A stretch of 53,086 nt of DNA from Pedobacter sp. AK013 (GCF_014205835.1 NZ_JACHCQ010000040.1:1-53086); one strand, 5' to 3'; positions 26,451 through 35,422 are shown, numbered from the stretch's first letter. Translations and numbers: made by a program. Notes: a model not told the origin generated them from the letters alone.

Positions 26451-27087
26451 GAAAATATAAAAAAAGATAATTACTTACTAAGATAATCAGGGAAATCAGG
26501 TTTCCCAGTTTTTTTTCATCGGTTCCCTTATCGTTTAAAGGTTGTAATACCATACGGAGCTTTGCAATAGCCCTGAACAATTGAGTTTGCACCGTTCTGG
26601 GTGAGATATCCAACAGTTCTGCCACTTCCTTGTACTTCATTCCGCTTTCTTTTATTAATCTGAAAACAGTAGCCGCCTGTGGTGCCAAACCTGCAATGGC
26701 ATAGTTTAACTGTTGGTGAAGTTCTTTAGTTTCAAGAATGTATTCTGGTGTATTAGTTGACACTGAAATGTTATCATTTTCATCAACTAAATCGATAAAC
26801 GTAATGGAAGAATTTTTTTTAAGGTACTTAAGCGATTGATTTTTTACTGCGATAAAAAAGTAACTTTCTGGATTTAACACATGGGTACTTGCTGCCCGGT
26901 TTTCCCAACATTTCACAAACACCTCGGCTACAAGATCTTCAGCAACCTGTTTATCATTTACGTAGTAAATAGAAAACTTAATTAACCTACTGTACAGAAA
27001 GCGGTAAAGTTGCTCAAAAGATTTTATATCATCCTCGAGGCAAATCTTATTCCATAAAACGACTAGGTCTGGCTTAGCTGCTTTCAA
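26446..27087 (-). CDS. FecI-like ECF sigma factor, TTG start
   Basis: A 213-residue ECF sigma factor of the Bacteroidota FecI-like expansion. Region 2 spans about 15-80 (FEQLYRFLYSRLIKFSIYYV ... AEDLVAEVFVKCWENR). Region 4 spans about 130-180 (LAPQAATVFRLIKESGMKYK, EVAELLDISPRTVQTQLFRA). The C-terminus is unusually hydrophobic (ISLIILVSNYLFLYFL). The frame contains no ATG before about residue 149, so translation must start at the TTG at 27087 or another non-ATG codon. A perfect -7 box (TACATTTG) lies 20 bases upstream. It is the first gene of the sigma-fecR-susC-susD cluster and is probably the factor that recognises the TGTAGGCAATTT promoters. Confidence 0.93.
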   Translation of the reverse strand: MKAAKPDLVVLWNKICLEDDIKSFEQLYRFLYSRLIKFSIYYVNDKQVAEDLVAEVFVKCWENRAASTHVLNPESYFFIAVKNQSLKYLKKNSSITFIDLVDENDNISVSTNTPEYILETKELHQQLNYAIAGLAPQAATVFRLIKESGMKYKEVAELLDISPRTVQTQLFRAIAKLRMVLQPLNDKGTDEKKLGNLISLIILVSNYLFLYFL

Positions 27088-27106
27088 CTTGGTTAGTTTG
27101 GTGAAT

Positions 27107-27114
27107 CAAATGTA
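27107..27114 (-). promoter_or_regulatory. -7 box of the FecI-like sigma gene
   Basis: TACATTTG on the minus strand is a perfect TAnnTTTG. Transcription would start near 27100, about 13 bases before the TTG start codon. This is the ordinary housekeeping promoter type, so the sigma gene itself seems to be made constitutively. Confidence 0.5.
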
Positions 27115-27151
27115 AGGTAATAAAAAATATTTCATAAAAAAATCTTCCCGT

Positions 27152-27181
27152 TGTAGGCAATTTAACAAAAAAAGGACTCTT
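27152..27181 (+). promoter_or_regulatory. candidate ECF-sigma promoter of the ROK kinase
   Basis: TGTAGGCAATTT (27152-27163), a 12-base spacer and ACTCTT (27176-27181). The same pair of blocks with a 13-base spacer precedes susC pair 2. The ATG of the kinase is 57 bases downstream. Confidence 0.55.
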
Positions 27182-27237
27182 CATTCAGTGCCATAATAAG
27201 GTACAAGCCATTTATAGATCTATTGAAGCAGAAAACA

Positions 27238-28146
27238 ATGAATAAAAACAAATATGTGATGGGCATTGATATCGGGGGTTCGCACATTACGGTTGCAGTA
27301 CTCGATATGCAGCAACGGAACATTCTTAAAAATTCCTATACACGCGAACGCGTCGATTCTCATGGCTCAACAGAACAGATTATCAACACCTGGTGCAGTG
27401 CAATTAAAGCCGCTTATAAAAAGGTAGGTATCCAAATTGGCAATTTAGGTATTGCCATGCCAGGGCCTTTCGATTATGATAATGGCATCTCTTATATAGC
27501 TGGAAATGACAAATATGCAGCTTTTTATGGTCTAAACGTAAAAGACATGCTGGCCAGCGAACTACGGATTAACCGCGATCAGATTTTAATGAACAACGAT
27601 GCTGCCTGCTTCTTGGCCGGAGAGGTATTTGCAGGCGAAGCCCGTGCCTACCAAAACCTAATTGGTGTTACCTTGGGCACCGGACTTGGAAGTGCCGTGT
27701 GTAAAGAAGGAAAAATTACCGATGCCAACCTGTGGTGCTCTTCTTTTTTGAATGGCATAGCAGAAGATTACCTTTCTACCCGTTGGTTTTTGAAACGTTA
27801 TTATGAGCTTACAGGTTTGAACATCCTAAATGTCCGCGAACTGACCTTGCTTTACGAGGAGAACCAGACGGTTCGTAAAATATTTACAGAATTTGGGCAT
27901 AACCTTGGTCTTTTTCTTAAGGATTTTCAACAGGATCATGAAACAGAGGCAATTATAATTGGCGGTAACATTGCCAATGCGTCTGTTCGTTTTATGCCCA
28001 ATGTGATTAAATACCTCGAATCGCAAGGGATCGACACGCCTATTCATATATCCAAGCTGAATGAAGATGCAGCACTGGTTGGTGCCGCAGGTTGTTGGGC
28101 TACAGGTATTGCTAAAGTGACCGAAAAATCTGATTTAAGCCGTTAA
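27238..28146 (+). CDS. ROK-family sugar kinase, zinc motif absent
   Basis: A 302-residue protein from the ATG at 27238; the TTG at 27223 would add five residues. The first phosphate-binding loop is MGIDIGGSHITVAVLD. MPGPFDYDNG, NNDAACFLAGE (probable catalytic Asp) and LGTGLGSAV (second phosphate loop) follow, and GGNIAN lies near the C-terminus. The cysteine-rich zinc motif (CxCGxxGCxE) that normally follows in ROK kinases is missing: that stretch reads WCSSFLNGIAEDYLSTRWFL. It is therefore a divergent ROK kinase, probably acting on a hexose or N-acetylhexosamine released by the neighbouring glycan-uptake system. It has its own copy of the shared promoter motif and lacks the DNA-binding domain of ROK repressors. 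Confidence 0.88.
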   Translation: MNKNKYVMGIDIGGSHITVAVLDMQQRNILKNSYTRERVDSHGSTEQIINTWCSAIKAAYKKVGIQIGNLGIAMPGPFDYDNGISYIAGNDKYAAFYGLNVKDMLASELRINRDQILMNNDAACFLAGEVFAGEARAYQNLIGVTLGTGLGSAVCKEGKITDANLWCSSFLNGIAEDYLSTRWFLKRYYELTGLNILNVRELTLLYEENQTVRKIFTEFGHNLGLFLKDFQQDHETEAIIIGGNIANASVRFMPNVIKYLESQGIDTPIHISKLNEDAALVGAAGCWATGIAKVTEKSDLSR

Positions 28147-28238
28147 TTTTTGGCGGCTGGGAAGAGTGTAATAGTCATTTCGAGAGATCATTTATTGTAT
28201 AAAAACCTATATGGTGCTTTTTTGGAGAAAATGAATGG

Positions 28239-28317
28239 CAGTATTTCATAGGTACTGTAGTCCTGCCATCCGCTTTATCCCGATGAAGAATCGGGATGCC
28301 CGCTGCTGTCAGGTTTA
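28239..28317 (+). repeat. dispersed repeat family, copy C
   Basis: Contains CAGTATTTCATAGG, GTCCTGCCATCCGCTTTATC, a perfect inner palindrome (ATCCCGAT-GAAG-AATCGGGAT overlap) and the ending GTCAGGTTTA. Blocks and order match copy A on the opposite strand. It lies in the 394-base gap between the ROK gene and susC pair 2. A single half-repeat GTCATTTCGAGAGATC lies just before it at about 28173-28189. Confidence 0.6.
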
Positions 28318-28434
28318 TTGAACAGCGGTTTGTTTTCAAGGCACCAAACTTTGTATATAAATCCATACTGAAGTGTAGAAAGCTAAAAGATGCGGCAGTA
28401 CGCCAGGAAAAAAATAAAAATATTTCAATTTCCC

Positions 28435-28465
28435 TGTAGGCAATTTGTGTAAGCAAAATACTCTT
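28435..28465 (+). promoter_or_regulatory. candidate ECF-sigma promoter of susC/susD pair 2
   Basis: TGTAGGCAATTT (28435-28446), a 13-base spacer and ACTCTT (28460-28465). The susC ATG is 75 bases downstream. The blocks are identical to those ahead of the ROK gene. Confidence 0.55.
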
Positions 28466-28540
28466 ATCTATAAAACAGCCCGGATGGAAATCCTTAAGGC
28501 GAAAAACAATTAACCAAATACTTATTCAAAATTATTCGTA

Positions 28541-31500
28541 ATGAATATGAAAAAATCTTTACAGCTAACATGCTTATTGCTTTATGCATCCACAGGCCTG
28601 TACGCAGCTACACCGAACGATCATTTTAACAGAGCAGTTTCTTTCCATGCTGTTTACCAGGATGTCATTAAAGGAACAGTAAAAGACGAAACAGGTGCAA
28701 CACTGCCGGGTGTAACCATTACCATAAAAGGGGCGCAGGGCGGAACCCAAACCAACACATCAGGGCAATACAGTATTACTGCTAAAACAGGCGATGTTTT
28801 GGTGTTCTCATTTATCGGCTACCTGCGTAAGGAGGTTACCGTAGGTACGCAGAGTACTATTGATATCACTTTAACCCCTGATTCTAAAAATCTTGAAACT
28901 GTTGTGGTAACGGCACTGGGGATAAAAAGATCTACAAAGGCACTTACCTACAATGTTCAAACATTAAATACAAATGCAGTAAACGATGTAAAAGACCCAA
29001 GTTTTGTAAATAGCTTAACGGGTAAAGTGGCGGGTCTAACGTTAACACACTCTTCAGCTCCTGGTGGTTCTACAAAAGCAGTTTTGCGTGGTAATAAATC
29101 AATTACCGGAAATAACAATGCGCTTTATGTAGTTGATGGTGTTCCTTTACCAAGCTTATCGAGTTCGGCACTATCGGATGGATTTCAGCTTTCAGATTCT
29201 GGAGATGGTATTTCAAACCTAAATCCGGATGATATTGAAGAAATCAGTGTGTTAAGTGGAGCTTCTGCTGCAGCCTTGTATGGTGGAGCAGCATCAAATG
29301 GTGTAATATTAATTACCACAAAAAAAGGTAAAGCTGGTAAAACATCCATTAATTTTAATTCAAGTGTAACCTTTGATAAGCCATTTATCTTACCAGAAGT
29401 TCAAAATAGTTACGGAGCATCAGCGCCAGAAGCTTTTGATGGCTGGGGCTCTAAAGCAAATAATGGCGGCAGCTACAATCCTAAAGATTTTTTCAATACT
29501 GGCAAAACCTTTACTAACGCTTTGTCTATATCTGGAGGAACAGAAAAAAATCAAACTTATTTTTCAGCTGCAGCAACAAATGCCGATGGTATTATACCGA
29601 ATAATAAATTAGACCGGTATAACTTCTCGTTTAGGAATACAACTTCATTTTTTAATGATAAACTAACTTTAGATGCGAATGTAGATTATACCTATCAAAA
29701 TATGCTGAATATGCCTGGCCAGGGAACGTATTACAATCCGTTGGTTGGTGTGTACTTATTCCCTGGGGCTTCAGCAGATTTTAACCAGTATAAAAATTAC
29801 GAAACATTCGATCCTATAAGAAATATAAATGTTCAAAACTGGGCTTATTCGGTAAATGACCTGTCAGTACAAAATCCGTATTGGGTAGCTAACAGGAATT
29901 TATTCGCTAACCAAAGAAACAGAATATTAGGCTCTGTTACAGCAAAATACAATTTTACCAGTTATTTAAATTTACAGGGTAGAATTAAGATGGACAGGAC
30001 TACCGATTTTGGTACAAATAAAATCTATGCAAGTACTATAGCCACATTATCAGGATCAAGCCCAAATGGTTTTTACAGAGAAATTAACGATTTAAATAGC
30101 CAAACTTATGCCGATTTATTGTTAAACTTTAATAAAACCTTAGGTCAATTTACCTTAAATACCACTTTAGGTACAAGTATTTTGAATAATAAACAAAGAA
30201 CAACCAATATTGGAGGGCCTTTGGATATCTATAAGATACCTAACTTTTTTAGTTTGTACAATATAAATCCAAGTACACTTCAAGTGAATAACCCGCCTTT
30301 TGGATTTGATCCCCGTCCTGAATATAGAGAGCAAAACCAGGCAGCATTTATCACAGCCACTTTAGGTTATCATAATTACCTGTTTTTAGATGTAACAGGC
30401 CGCAACGACTGGAATTCTTCTTTGCCTAAATCGTTCTTTTACCCTTCTGTTGGTTTAAGTGCTGTGCTTAGTGAAATGTTTAAATTACCAGAAGCAATCT
30501 CTTTTGCCAAATTAAGACTTTCATATGCCCAGGTAGGTAATGCCATTCCTCCACAATATGCTTATGCTGCTGCCCCTGCAACATTCCCGGTTTCTGGCGC
30601 AGGTATCACCCTAAGTAGTGGTAAACAACTAGAAAGCCAGTTAAAGCCAGAAAAAACCAAATCTTTTGAAATTGGTGCAGATTTGAAATTTTTCAAAAAC
30701 AAATTGAACTTAACGGCAACATATTACACAACCAATACCACTAATCAGTTTTTCCGTTTACCAGCAGCACCTTCAACAGGTTATTCTTATGTTGATTTTA
30801 ATGCCGGAAAAGTTAAAAATCAAGGTTTAGAAACTTCACTTAGTTCTAATGTAAATCTGGGTGAAGTGATATGGACACCTGCTGTTAACTTCTCTTTTAA
30901 CCGCAATAAGGTTGTTGAGTTATTGCACAAAACAGACCCTACAACGGGATTACCTGTAAACTTCACTTCTTTAAAACTGGGTGGCAATACCTTTATTGAA
31001 GAGGGTGGTGCCTACGGAGATATCAAACTCAACGACTATAACCGTAATGCAGATGGATCTATAGTTTTAGATAAAGATGGTTTACCTACGTTTTCGAACA
31101 ATTTAATTACCGTTGGAAATGTAAATCCTAAATACCAGCTTAGTTTTAATAACGGCTTTAATTATAAAAATTTCAAATTAAGTTTTTTAGTTGATGGTCG
31201 TTTTGGTGGTCAGGTAGTATCTAATACAGAGATGAAATTGGATCAGTATGGCATGTCGCAAAGAACAGCAGATTCACGTAGCAACGGAACACAGAAATTT
31301 AATAATGCAGATAACAGCCAGGCCTATTACAACAGAATTTCAAGCCAGTTGTCGCCTTCGTATGTATATAGCGCTACTAATATCCGTTTAAGAGAATTGT
31401 CGCTTGGCTATACCATACCTGGTAAAGCTTTTAACAACAAAATCCAGAATATTCAATTATCAGTAATTGGAAGAAATTTATGGATGATTTACAATAAAGC

Positions 31501-31612
31501 TCCATTCGATCCGGAAGTAATTACATTAACTGGAAATGCTTTCCAGGGTTTTGAAAATTTCTCATCACCAAGTTTACGCAGTTTTGGATTTAGTTTAAAA
31601 GTTACTTTATAA
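28541..31612 (+). CDS. SusC/RagA TonB-linked transporter (pair 2)
   Basis: A 1,023-residue outer-membrane transporter. Signal peptide (about 1-23, ending LYAA); CarboxypepD_reg-like domain (about 43-122, IKGTVKDETGATLPGVTITI ... SFIGYLRKEVTVG); TonB box ETVVVTALGIKR; plug with LTGKVAGLTL, AVLRGNKSIT, ALYVVDGVPLP and DIEEISVLSGASAAALYGGA; then the 22-strand barrel ending SLRSFGFSLKVTL. There is no STN domain, so it should not signal to FecR by itself. It forms an operon with susD pair 2, eleven bases downstream, and carries the shared 12-mer promoter motif, which points to control by the sigma factor next door. Confidence 0.95.
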   Translation: MNMKKSLQLTCLLLYASTGLYAATPNDHFNRAVSFHAVYQDVIKGTVKDETGATLPGVTITIKGAQGGTQTNTSGQYSITAKTGDVLVFSFIGYLRKEVTVGTQSTIDITLTPDSKNLETVVVTALGIKRSTKALTYNVQTLNTNAVNDVKDPSFVNSLTGKVAGLTLTHSSAPGGSTKAVLRGNKSITGNNNALYVVDGVPLPSLSSSALSDGFQLSDSGDGISNLNPDDIEEISVLSGASAAALYGGAASNGVILITTKKGKAGKTSINFNSSVTFDKPFILPEVQNSYGASAPEAFDGWGSKANNGGSYNPKDFFNTGKTFTNALSISGGTEKNQTYFSAAATNADGIIPNNKLDRYNFSFRNTTSFFNDKLTLDANVDYTYQNMLNMPGQGTYYNPLVGVYLFPGASADFNQYKNYETFDPIRNINVQNWAYSVNDLSVQNPYWVANRNLFANQRNRILGSVTAKYNFTSYLNLQGRIKMDRTTDFGTNKIYASTIATLSGSSPNGFYREINDLNSQTYADLLLNFNKTLGQFTLNTTLGTSILNNKQRTTNIGGPLDIYKIPNFFSLYNINPSTLQVNNPPFGFDPRPEYREQNQAAFITATLGYHNYLFLDVTGRNDWNSSLPKSFFYPSVGLSAVLSEMFKLPEAISFAKLRLSYAQVGNAIPPQYAYAAAPATFPVSGAGITLSSGKQLESQLKPEKTKSFEIGADLKFFKNKLNLTATYYTTNTTNQFFRLPAAPSTGYSYVDFNAGKVKNQGLETSLSSNVNLGEVIWTPAVNFSFNRNKVVELLHKTDPTTGLPVNFTSLKLGGNTFIEEGGAYGDIKLNDYNRNADGSIVLDKDGLPTFSNNLITVGNVNPKYQLSFNNGFNYKNFKLSFLVDGRFGGQVVSNTEMKLDQYGMSQRTADSRSNGTQKFNNADNSQAYYNRISSQLSPSYVYSATNIRLRELSLGYTIPGKAFNNKIQNIQLSVIGRNLWMIYNKAPFDPEVITLTGNAFQGFENFSSPSLRSFGFSLKVTL

Positions 31613-31623
31613 CACATAAAGAC

Positions 31624-33255
31624 ATGAAATACTCAAAGATACTCAATAAGCCTTTTGCAATTTCTGCATTAATGCTTGTAGCGTTATTTAGCGCTTGTAC
31701 AAAAAATTACGATTTGTATAATACAAACCCGAATACATTAAGCCCTGATGATTTACAAAAAGATAACGTTGGTGCCGGAACGTTTATTCCTACCATGCAG
31801 GTAAATGTATTCTATAATCTAAAAAAAGATGACTGGAAATATCAGGTACAACAGAATTTAAATGCCGATGCATTTTCTGGATATTTTGCTCCTGTTGGCT
31901 TTGGAGATCAAAGTAATGCAAATTATAATCTAAATGTTGGATGGAATACATGGCCCTTCAGAGTAGCTTACGAAGGAATTATGGGCAACTGGAGGGCTTT
32001 AAAGAGCTTCGCATCGGGTGCGCCACAGGTTATAGCCGTATCTGATATTTTGAAAGTAGAAGGTATGCACAGGGTTACAGATATATACGGGCCTATACCT
32101 TATAGTAAATTTGGTGTTAATGCTTTAGTTACTCCTTACGATAGCCAGGAAACAGTTTACAATACCTTTTTCCAGGAATTAGACAATGCCATAAAAGTAT
32201 TAACTGATTATATTGCCAAAAACCCATCTGATAATTCCTTATCGAAATTTGACCTAGTATACAATGGCAATTATAAACAATGGATAAAATTTGCAAATTC
32301 ATTGAAATTACGCCTGGCAATACGAATAGCTTATGTTAACCCAAGTTTAGCTAAAACCAAAGCAGAGGAGGCTGTTGCCAATTCTTTTGGTTTATTAACA
32401 ACTCAGGCCGATAATGCTTTAGTTGTAGGAGGAAAAGGTATTACGACGAATAACGGCTTAAGGGTTGCAGATATTGATTATAAAAATTCTCGAATGAATG
32501 CTAGTATCGAATCAATTCTCAAAGGTTTTAATGATGGCCGTTTATCCAAATATTTTCAAATAAGCCCTAATCTTGACAAAGGATATCTGGGGGTAGTAGG
32601 CGATTTTAAAGGTGTTAGAACTGGTATTGTAATGAATGGCGGAACTTATGAGGCAAGAACTTACTCGGTAAATTTAACTGAACAAAGCCCTGTACAATAT
32701 ATGTGTGCAGCAGAAGTATCATTCTTAAGAGCTGAAGGCGCATTGAGGGGTTGGAATATGGGAGGAACACCACAGTTTTTTTATGAGCAAGGAATCAGGT
32801 TATCTTTTGCACAATATGGAGCTAATGGAGTAGATGAATATATTGCAAACAATACAGGTACCCAGGCAGCTTATACAGATCCAACTGGTGTTACCGCAAA
32901 TAATGTACCTGCAGGTTCAAATTTATTAAGTACTACAACGGTGAAATGGGATGAATCTGCTTCAAAACAAATCAAACTGGAAAGGATCATCACTCAGAAA
33001 TGGATTGCTGTTTTTCCAGATGGACAAGAAGCGTGGTCAGAATACAGACGCACGGGCTATCCAAAAATATTCCCAGTTGTAAACAACGCAAGCGGTGGCC
33101 GTATTGATACTCAAATTCAAATCAGGAGATTACCATTTTCTGATGATGAGTATAAAACCAACACAGCAGAAGTATCTAAAGCTGTAGCCTTGTTAGGAGG
33201 TACAGATACTGGAGGTACCCGCTTATGGTGGGATATTCCGAACAAAAATCTTTAA
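31624..33255 (+). CDS. SusD/RagB-family outer-membrane lipoprotein (pair 2)
   Basis: A 543-residue lipoprotein with lipobox LFSAC (C25). It has the SusD-like_2 features YNTNPNTLSPDDLQ, VTDIYGPIPYSKFG, SLKLRLAIRIAYVNPSLAKT and QEAWSEYRRTGYPKIFPVVN, and the ending TRLWWDIPNKNL. It would bind the substrate over the SusC pair 2 barrel. The closing motif (R-x-WWD) is the same as in SusD pair 1, so the two are of one subfamily. A strong terminator follows, which separates it from the GH18 gene or reduces read-through into it. Confidence 0.93.
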   Translation: MKYSKILNKPFAISALMLVALFSACTKNYDLYNTNPNTLSPDDLQKDNVGAGTFIPTMQVNVFYNLKKDDWKYQVQQNLNADAFSGYFAPVGFGDQSNANYNLNVGWNTWPFRVAYEGIMGNWRALKSFASGAPQVIAVSDILKVEGMHRVTDIYGPIPYSKFGVNALVTPYDSQETVYNTFFQELDNAIKVLTDYIAKNPSDNSLSKFDLVYNGNYKQWIKFANSLKLRLAIRIAYVNPSLAKTKAEEAVANSFGLLTTQADNALVVGGKGITTNNGLRVADIDYKNSRMNASIESILKGFNDGRLSKYFQISPNLDKGYLGVVGDFKGVRTGIVMNGGTYEARTYSVNLTEQSPVQYMCAAEVSFLRAEGALRGWNMGGTPQFFYEQGIRLSFAQYGANGVDEYIANNTGTQAAYTDPTGVTANNVPAGSNLLSTTTVKWDESASKQIKLERIITQKWIAVFPDGQEAWSEYRRTGYPKIFPVVNNASGGRIDTQIQIRRLPFSDDEYKTNTAEVSKAVALLGGTDTGGTRLWWDIPNKNL

Positions 33256-33265
33256 TTAATATAAT

Positions 33266-33297
33266 AACCGGGAGGCTTTTAAGCTCCCGGTTTTTTG
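33266..33297 (+). terminator. terminator after susD pair 2
   Basis: CCGGGAG...CTCCCGG (33269-33290) with inner pairing GCTT/AAGC, followed by six T. It stands between susD and the GH18 gene, so the enzyme may be transcribed at a lower level or separately. Confidence 0.85.
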
Positions 33298-33398
33298 TAA
33301 ACGAAAAATATCTTACTATAATTTTCTAAATAGGACTAAGCGTGTTTAATCCTATCCATTTTTACCCAAACCAATTTCTAACCAAAATTTTTAAATCT

Positions 33399-35024
33399 AT
33401 GAGAAAACTAACCGTTTTCGGCGTAATGCTTTTAACAGCTTTCGCCTTGTTGTACGCCTGTAAAAAAGCTAATTCTGAAAAAGAAGACAACCTATTAAAC
33501 ACCAAAGGCACTGCCAGAGCCGCCACCAATGCCTCTGCCCTGGCCTTAACAGGTCCATTCATGACCGCCTATGTAGAAGTAAACAGCAACAATTTTGTAA
33601 ATCCGGGCTGTTATACCTATGGAACTTCGGCCAGCCAATTATTTGGTGTTTCTGTCATTTTCGCCGCCAATATCAATTCGGTAAATGGCACTCCCACCCT
33701 CTACTTCAATCCACAGGTACAAGAAACCTTAAATTCTGGCAAGGTGGCTTACCTTAAATCATTAGGTATAAAAGTTGTACTCGATGTACTTGGAAATCAT
33801 CAAGATGCAGGTTGGGGCTGTTTTACCACTTATGCCCAGGCTGATGCCTTTGCCATTCAGTGTGCCAATGCGGTACAGCAATATGGTTTAGATGGAATTG
33901 ATATTGATGATGAATATTCTACCTGCACCGCAAATGATGGCTCGCTGGTTCTTGCAGCAGCAGCGCTTAGGGCCCATATGGGTACCGACAAACTTATTAC
34001 CATGGCTGCATTTAACCAGGCCAATTATTTTACTTCTACTTATAACAACCAAAAACTGGGCGATATTTTAGATTATGTATTTGAGCAAACTTATTTCTCT
34101 ACAAATTATGCCGGTCGTTTACAGCCTTACATTAACGCTGGCGTACCTAAAAGTAAATTGGGTTTAGGAACAGATTTGGGCAATAGCGATCAGGCAGCGG
34201 TAGCCACTTATGTAAAAAATAATGGTTTGGCCAGTGCCATGGTTTACAATGTAGCCAACAACTCGCAAACTAAATTATCAGCCATGTCTAACGTACTCTA
34301 TGGCGCTGCAACCGATGTAAAACCGAACTGTATTGATGGCAATGGAGGCACCCCTCCACCAGCAGGAAACCGATCATTGGTTTTCGACGGAACAAATGAG
34401 TACTTAAATTCGAATACCTTTAATCTTGCAGGCACCAGCTTAACTTACGAAGCATGGATTAAACCAACCGCTTTTAAAGCTACTGCTCCAAATATCTCTA
34501 CCATTATGGGGGTCGAAGTGAGCGACGCCAATGTGGCTTTGCTCCGTTTAGGTGATGCTTCCCTGGCCAACAACAAAGTACAATTTGTACTGAATACAGG
34601 TGGTGCAACACCTAAAAAGCTAAACTCTACTACAGCACTAAGTGCCAATACCTGGTATCATATTGCAGCAACATATGATGGCTCGACCATGAAAATTTAC
34701 ATCAATGGCACTTTAGATGCCAGCATGAGCGCAACAGGTACTATTGTTTCCAACGGCACATTTCAGATTTCGAGAAGCTGGGATGCCAATAGAGGTTTCA
34801 ATGGTCAGTTCGATGAAATGCGGGTTTGGAAATCGGCACTGTCACAATCAACAATTTCTGCCAATAAATGTGGTGTAAGTGCAACAAGTACCAATTTAGA
34901 GGCTTACTGGAAATTTGATGAAGGAACTGGAACTACCGTAGCCGATGCAACCGGACATGGCCACACTGCTAGCCTGCTTAACATGGAGAGTAGCGATTGG
35001 TCTACTACAGTTCCTTGTTTATAG
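33399..35024 (+). CDS. EndoH-like GH18 lipoprotein with C-terminal LamG lectin domain
   Basis: A 541-residue lipoprotein from the ATG at 33399 (a GTG at 33342 is unlikely). Lipobox ALLYAC, C21. The catalytic domain (about 50-310) has the GH18 motif in YGLDGIDIDDEYSTC; E172 is the probable proton donor. The Asp-Asp-Glu-Tyr version of the motif is that of EndoH/EndoF-type endo-beta-N-acetylglucosaminidases, which cut the chitobiose core of N-glycans, rather than typical chitinases. A linker with GNGGTPPPAGN leads to a LamG/concanavalin-like domain (about 325-540, SLVFDGTNEYLNS, YEAWIKP, WYHIAATYDG, FDEMRVW, YWKFDEGTG). It would act at the cell surface and feed the SusCD importer. A chitinase role cannot be excluded. 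Confidence 0.88.
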   Translation: MRKLTVFGVMLLTAFALLYACKKANSEKEDNLLNTKGTARAATNASALALTGPFMTAYVEVNSNNFVNPGCYTYGTSASQLFGVSVIFAANINSVNGTPTLYFNPQVQETLNSGKVAYLKSLGIKVVLDVLGNHQDAGWGCFTTYAQADAFAIQCANAVQQYGLDGIDIDDEYSTCTANDGSLVLAAAALRAHMGTDKLITMAAFNQANYFTSTYNNQKLGDILDYVFEQTYFSTNYAGRLQPYINAGVPKSKLGLGTDLGNSDQAAVATYVKNNGLASAMVYNVANNSQTKLSAMSNVLYGAATDVKPNCIDGNGGTPPPAGNRSLVFDGTNEYLNSNTFNLAGTSLTYEAWIKPTAFKATAPNISTIMGVEVSDANVALLRLGDASLANNKVQFVLNTGGATPKKLNSTTALSANTWYHIAATYDGSTMKIYINGTLDASMSATGTIVSNGTFQISRSWDANRGFNGQFDEMRVWKSALSQSTISANKCGVSATSTNLEAYWKFDEGTGTTVADATGHGHTASLLNMESSDWSTTVPCL

Positions 35025-35049
35025 GTTTTCTATATAGTGGTTATTCTTG

Positions 35050-35118
35050 TGATAAGTGTTTCGGCCCATCACTTATAAAATACAATGGACAGTGTCTTCA
35101 CCGTCCATTGTAAATTTT
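35050..35118 (+). terminator. two tandem hairpins after the GH18 gene
   Basis: ATAAGTG and CACTTAT (about 35052-35076) form a weak hairpin. TACAATGGAC (35081-35090) and GTCCATTGTA (35103-35112) form a perfect ten-pair stem followed by AATTTT. The rest of the gap to 35422 is AT-rich and holds no convincing gene. Confidence 0.6.
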
Positions 35119-35422
35119 ACATCTGCGCTTTCTACATACGCTTTTCTATACTAAAGCGTTTCTATAGCTTAAGCTTTAGCTTCAAATTCGATATTATAAT
35201 CGATTTAGCCATTTGCTTACTAGCATACCATTTCTATCTTTGTAACCGTTATCTTTGCACGGATACAGATATAGGCTTAAAAAACTGTGTTTTTTCATGA
35301 TTAAAACAACAAAACTGTACTCGTTTTTGTCCCCCTTTTGGAATAGGATGTATAATAGCACCTGTAGACACTATTTGAAGGTAGAATATAATTTTTAATT
35401 TTAAACGCTTAATTTTACCCGA

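Noticed and set aside
28175..28456. A 93-codon frame on the minus strand
   Set aside because: It lies across repeat copy C and the candidate promoter of susC pair 2; no ribosome-binding site or domain.
35085..35300. A 71-codon open frame rich in Phe, Tyr and Cys
   Set aside because: It starts inside a terminator stem, has no ribosome-binding site, and its composition reflects AT-rich non-coding DNA.
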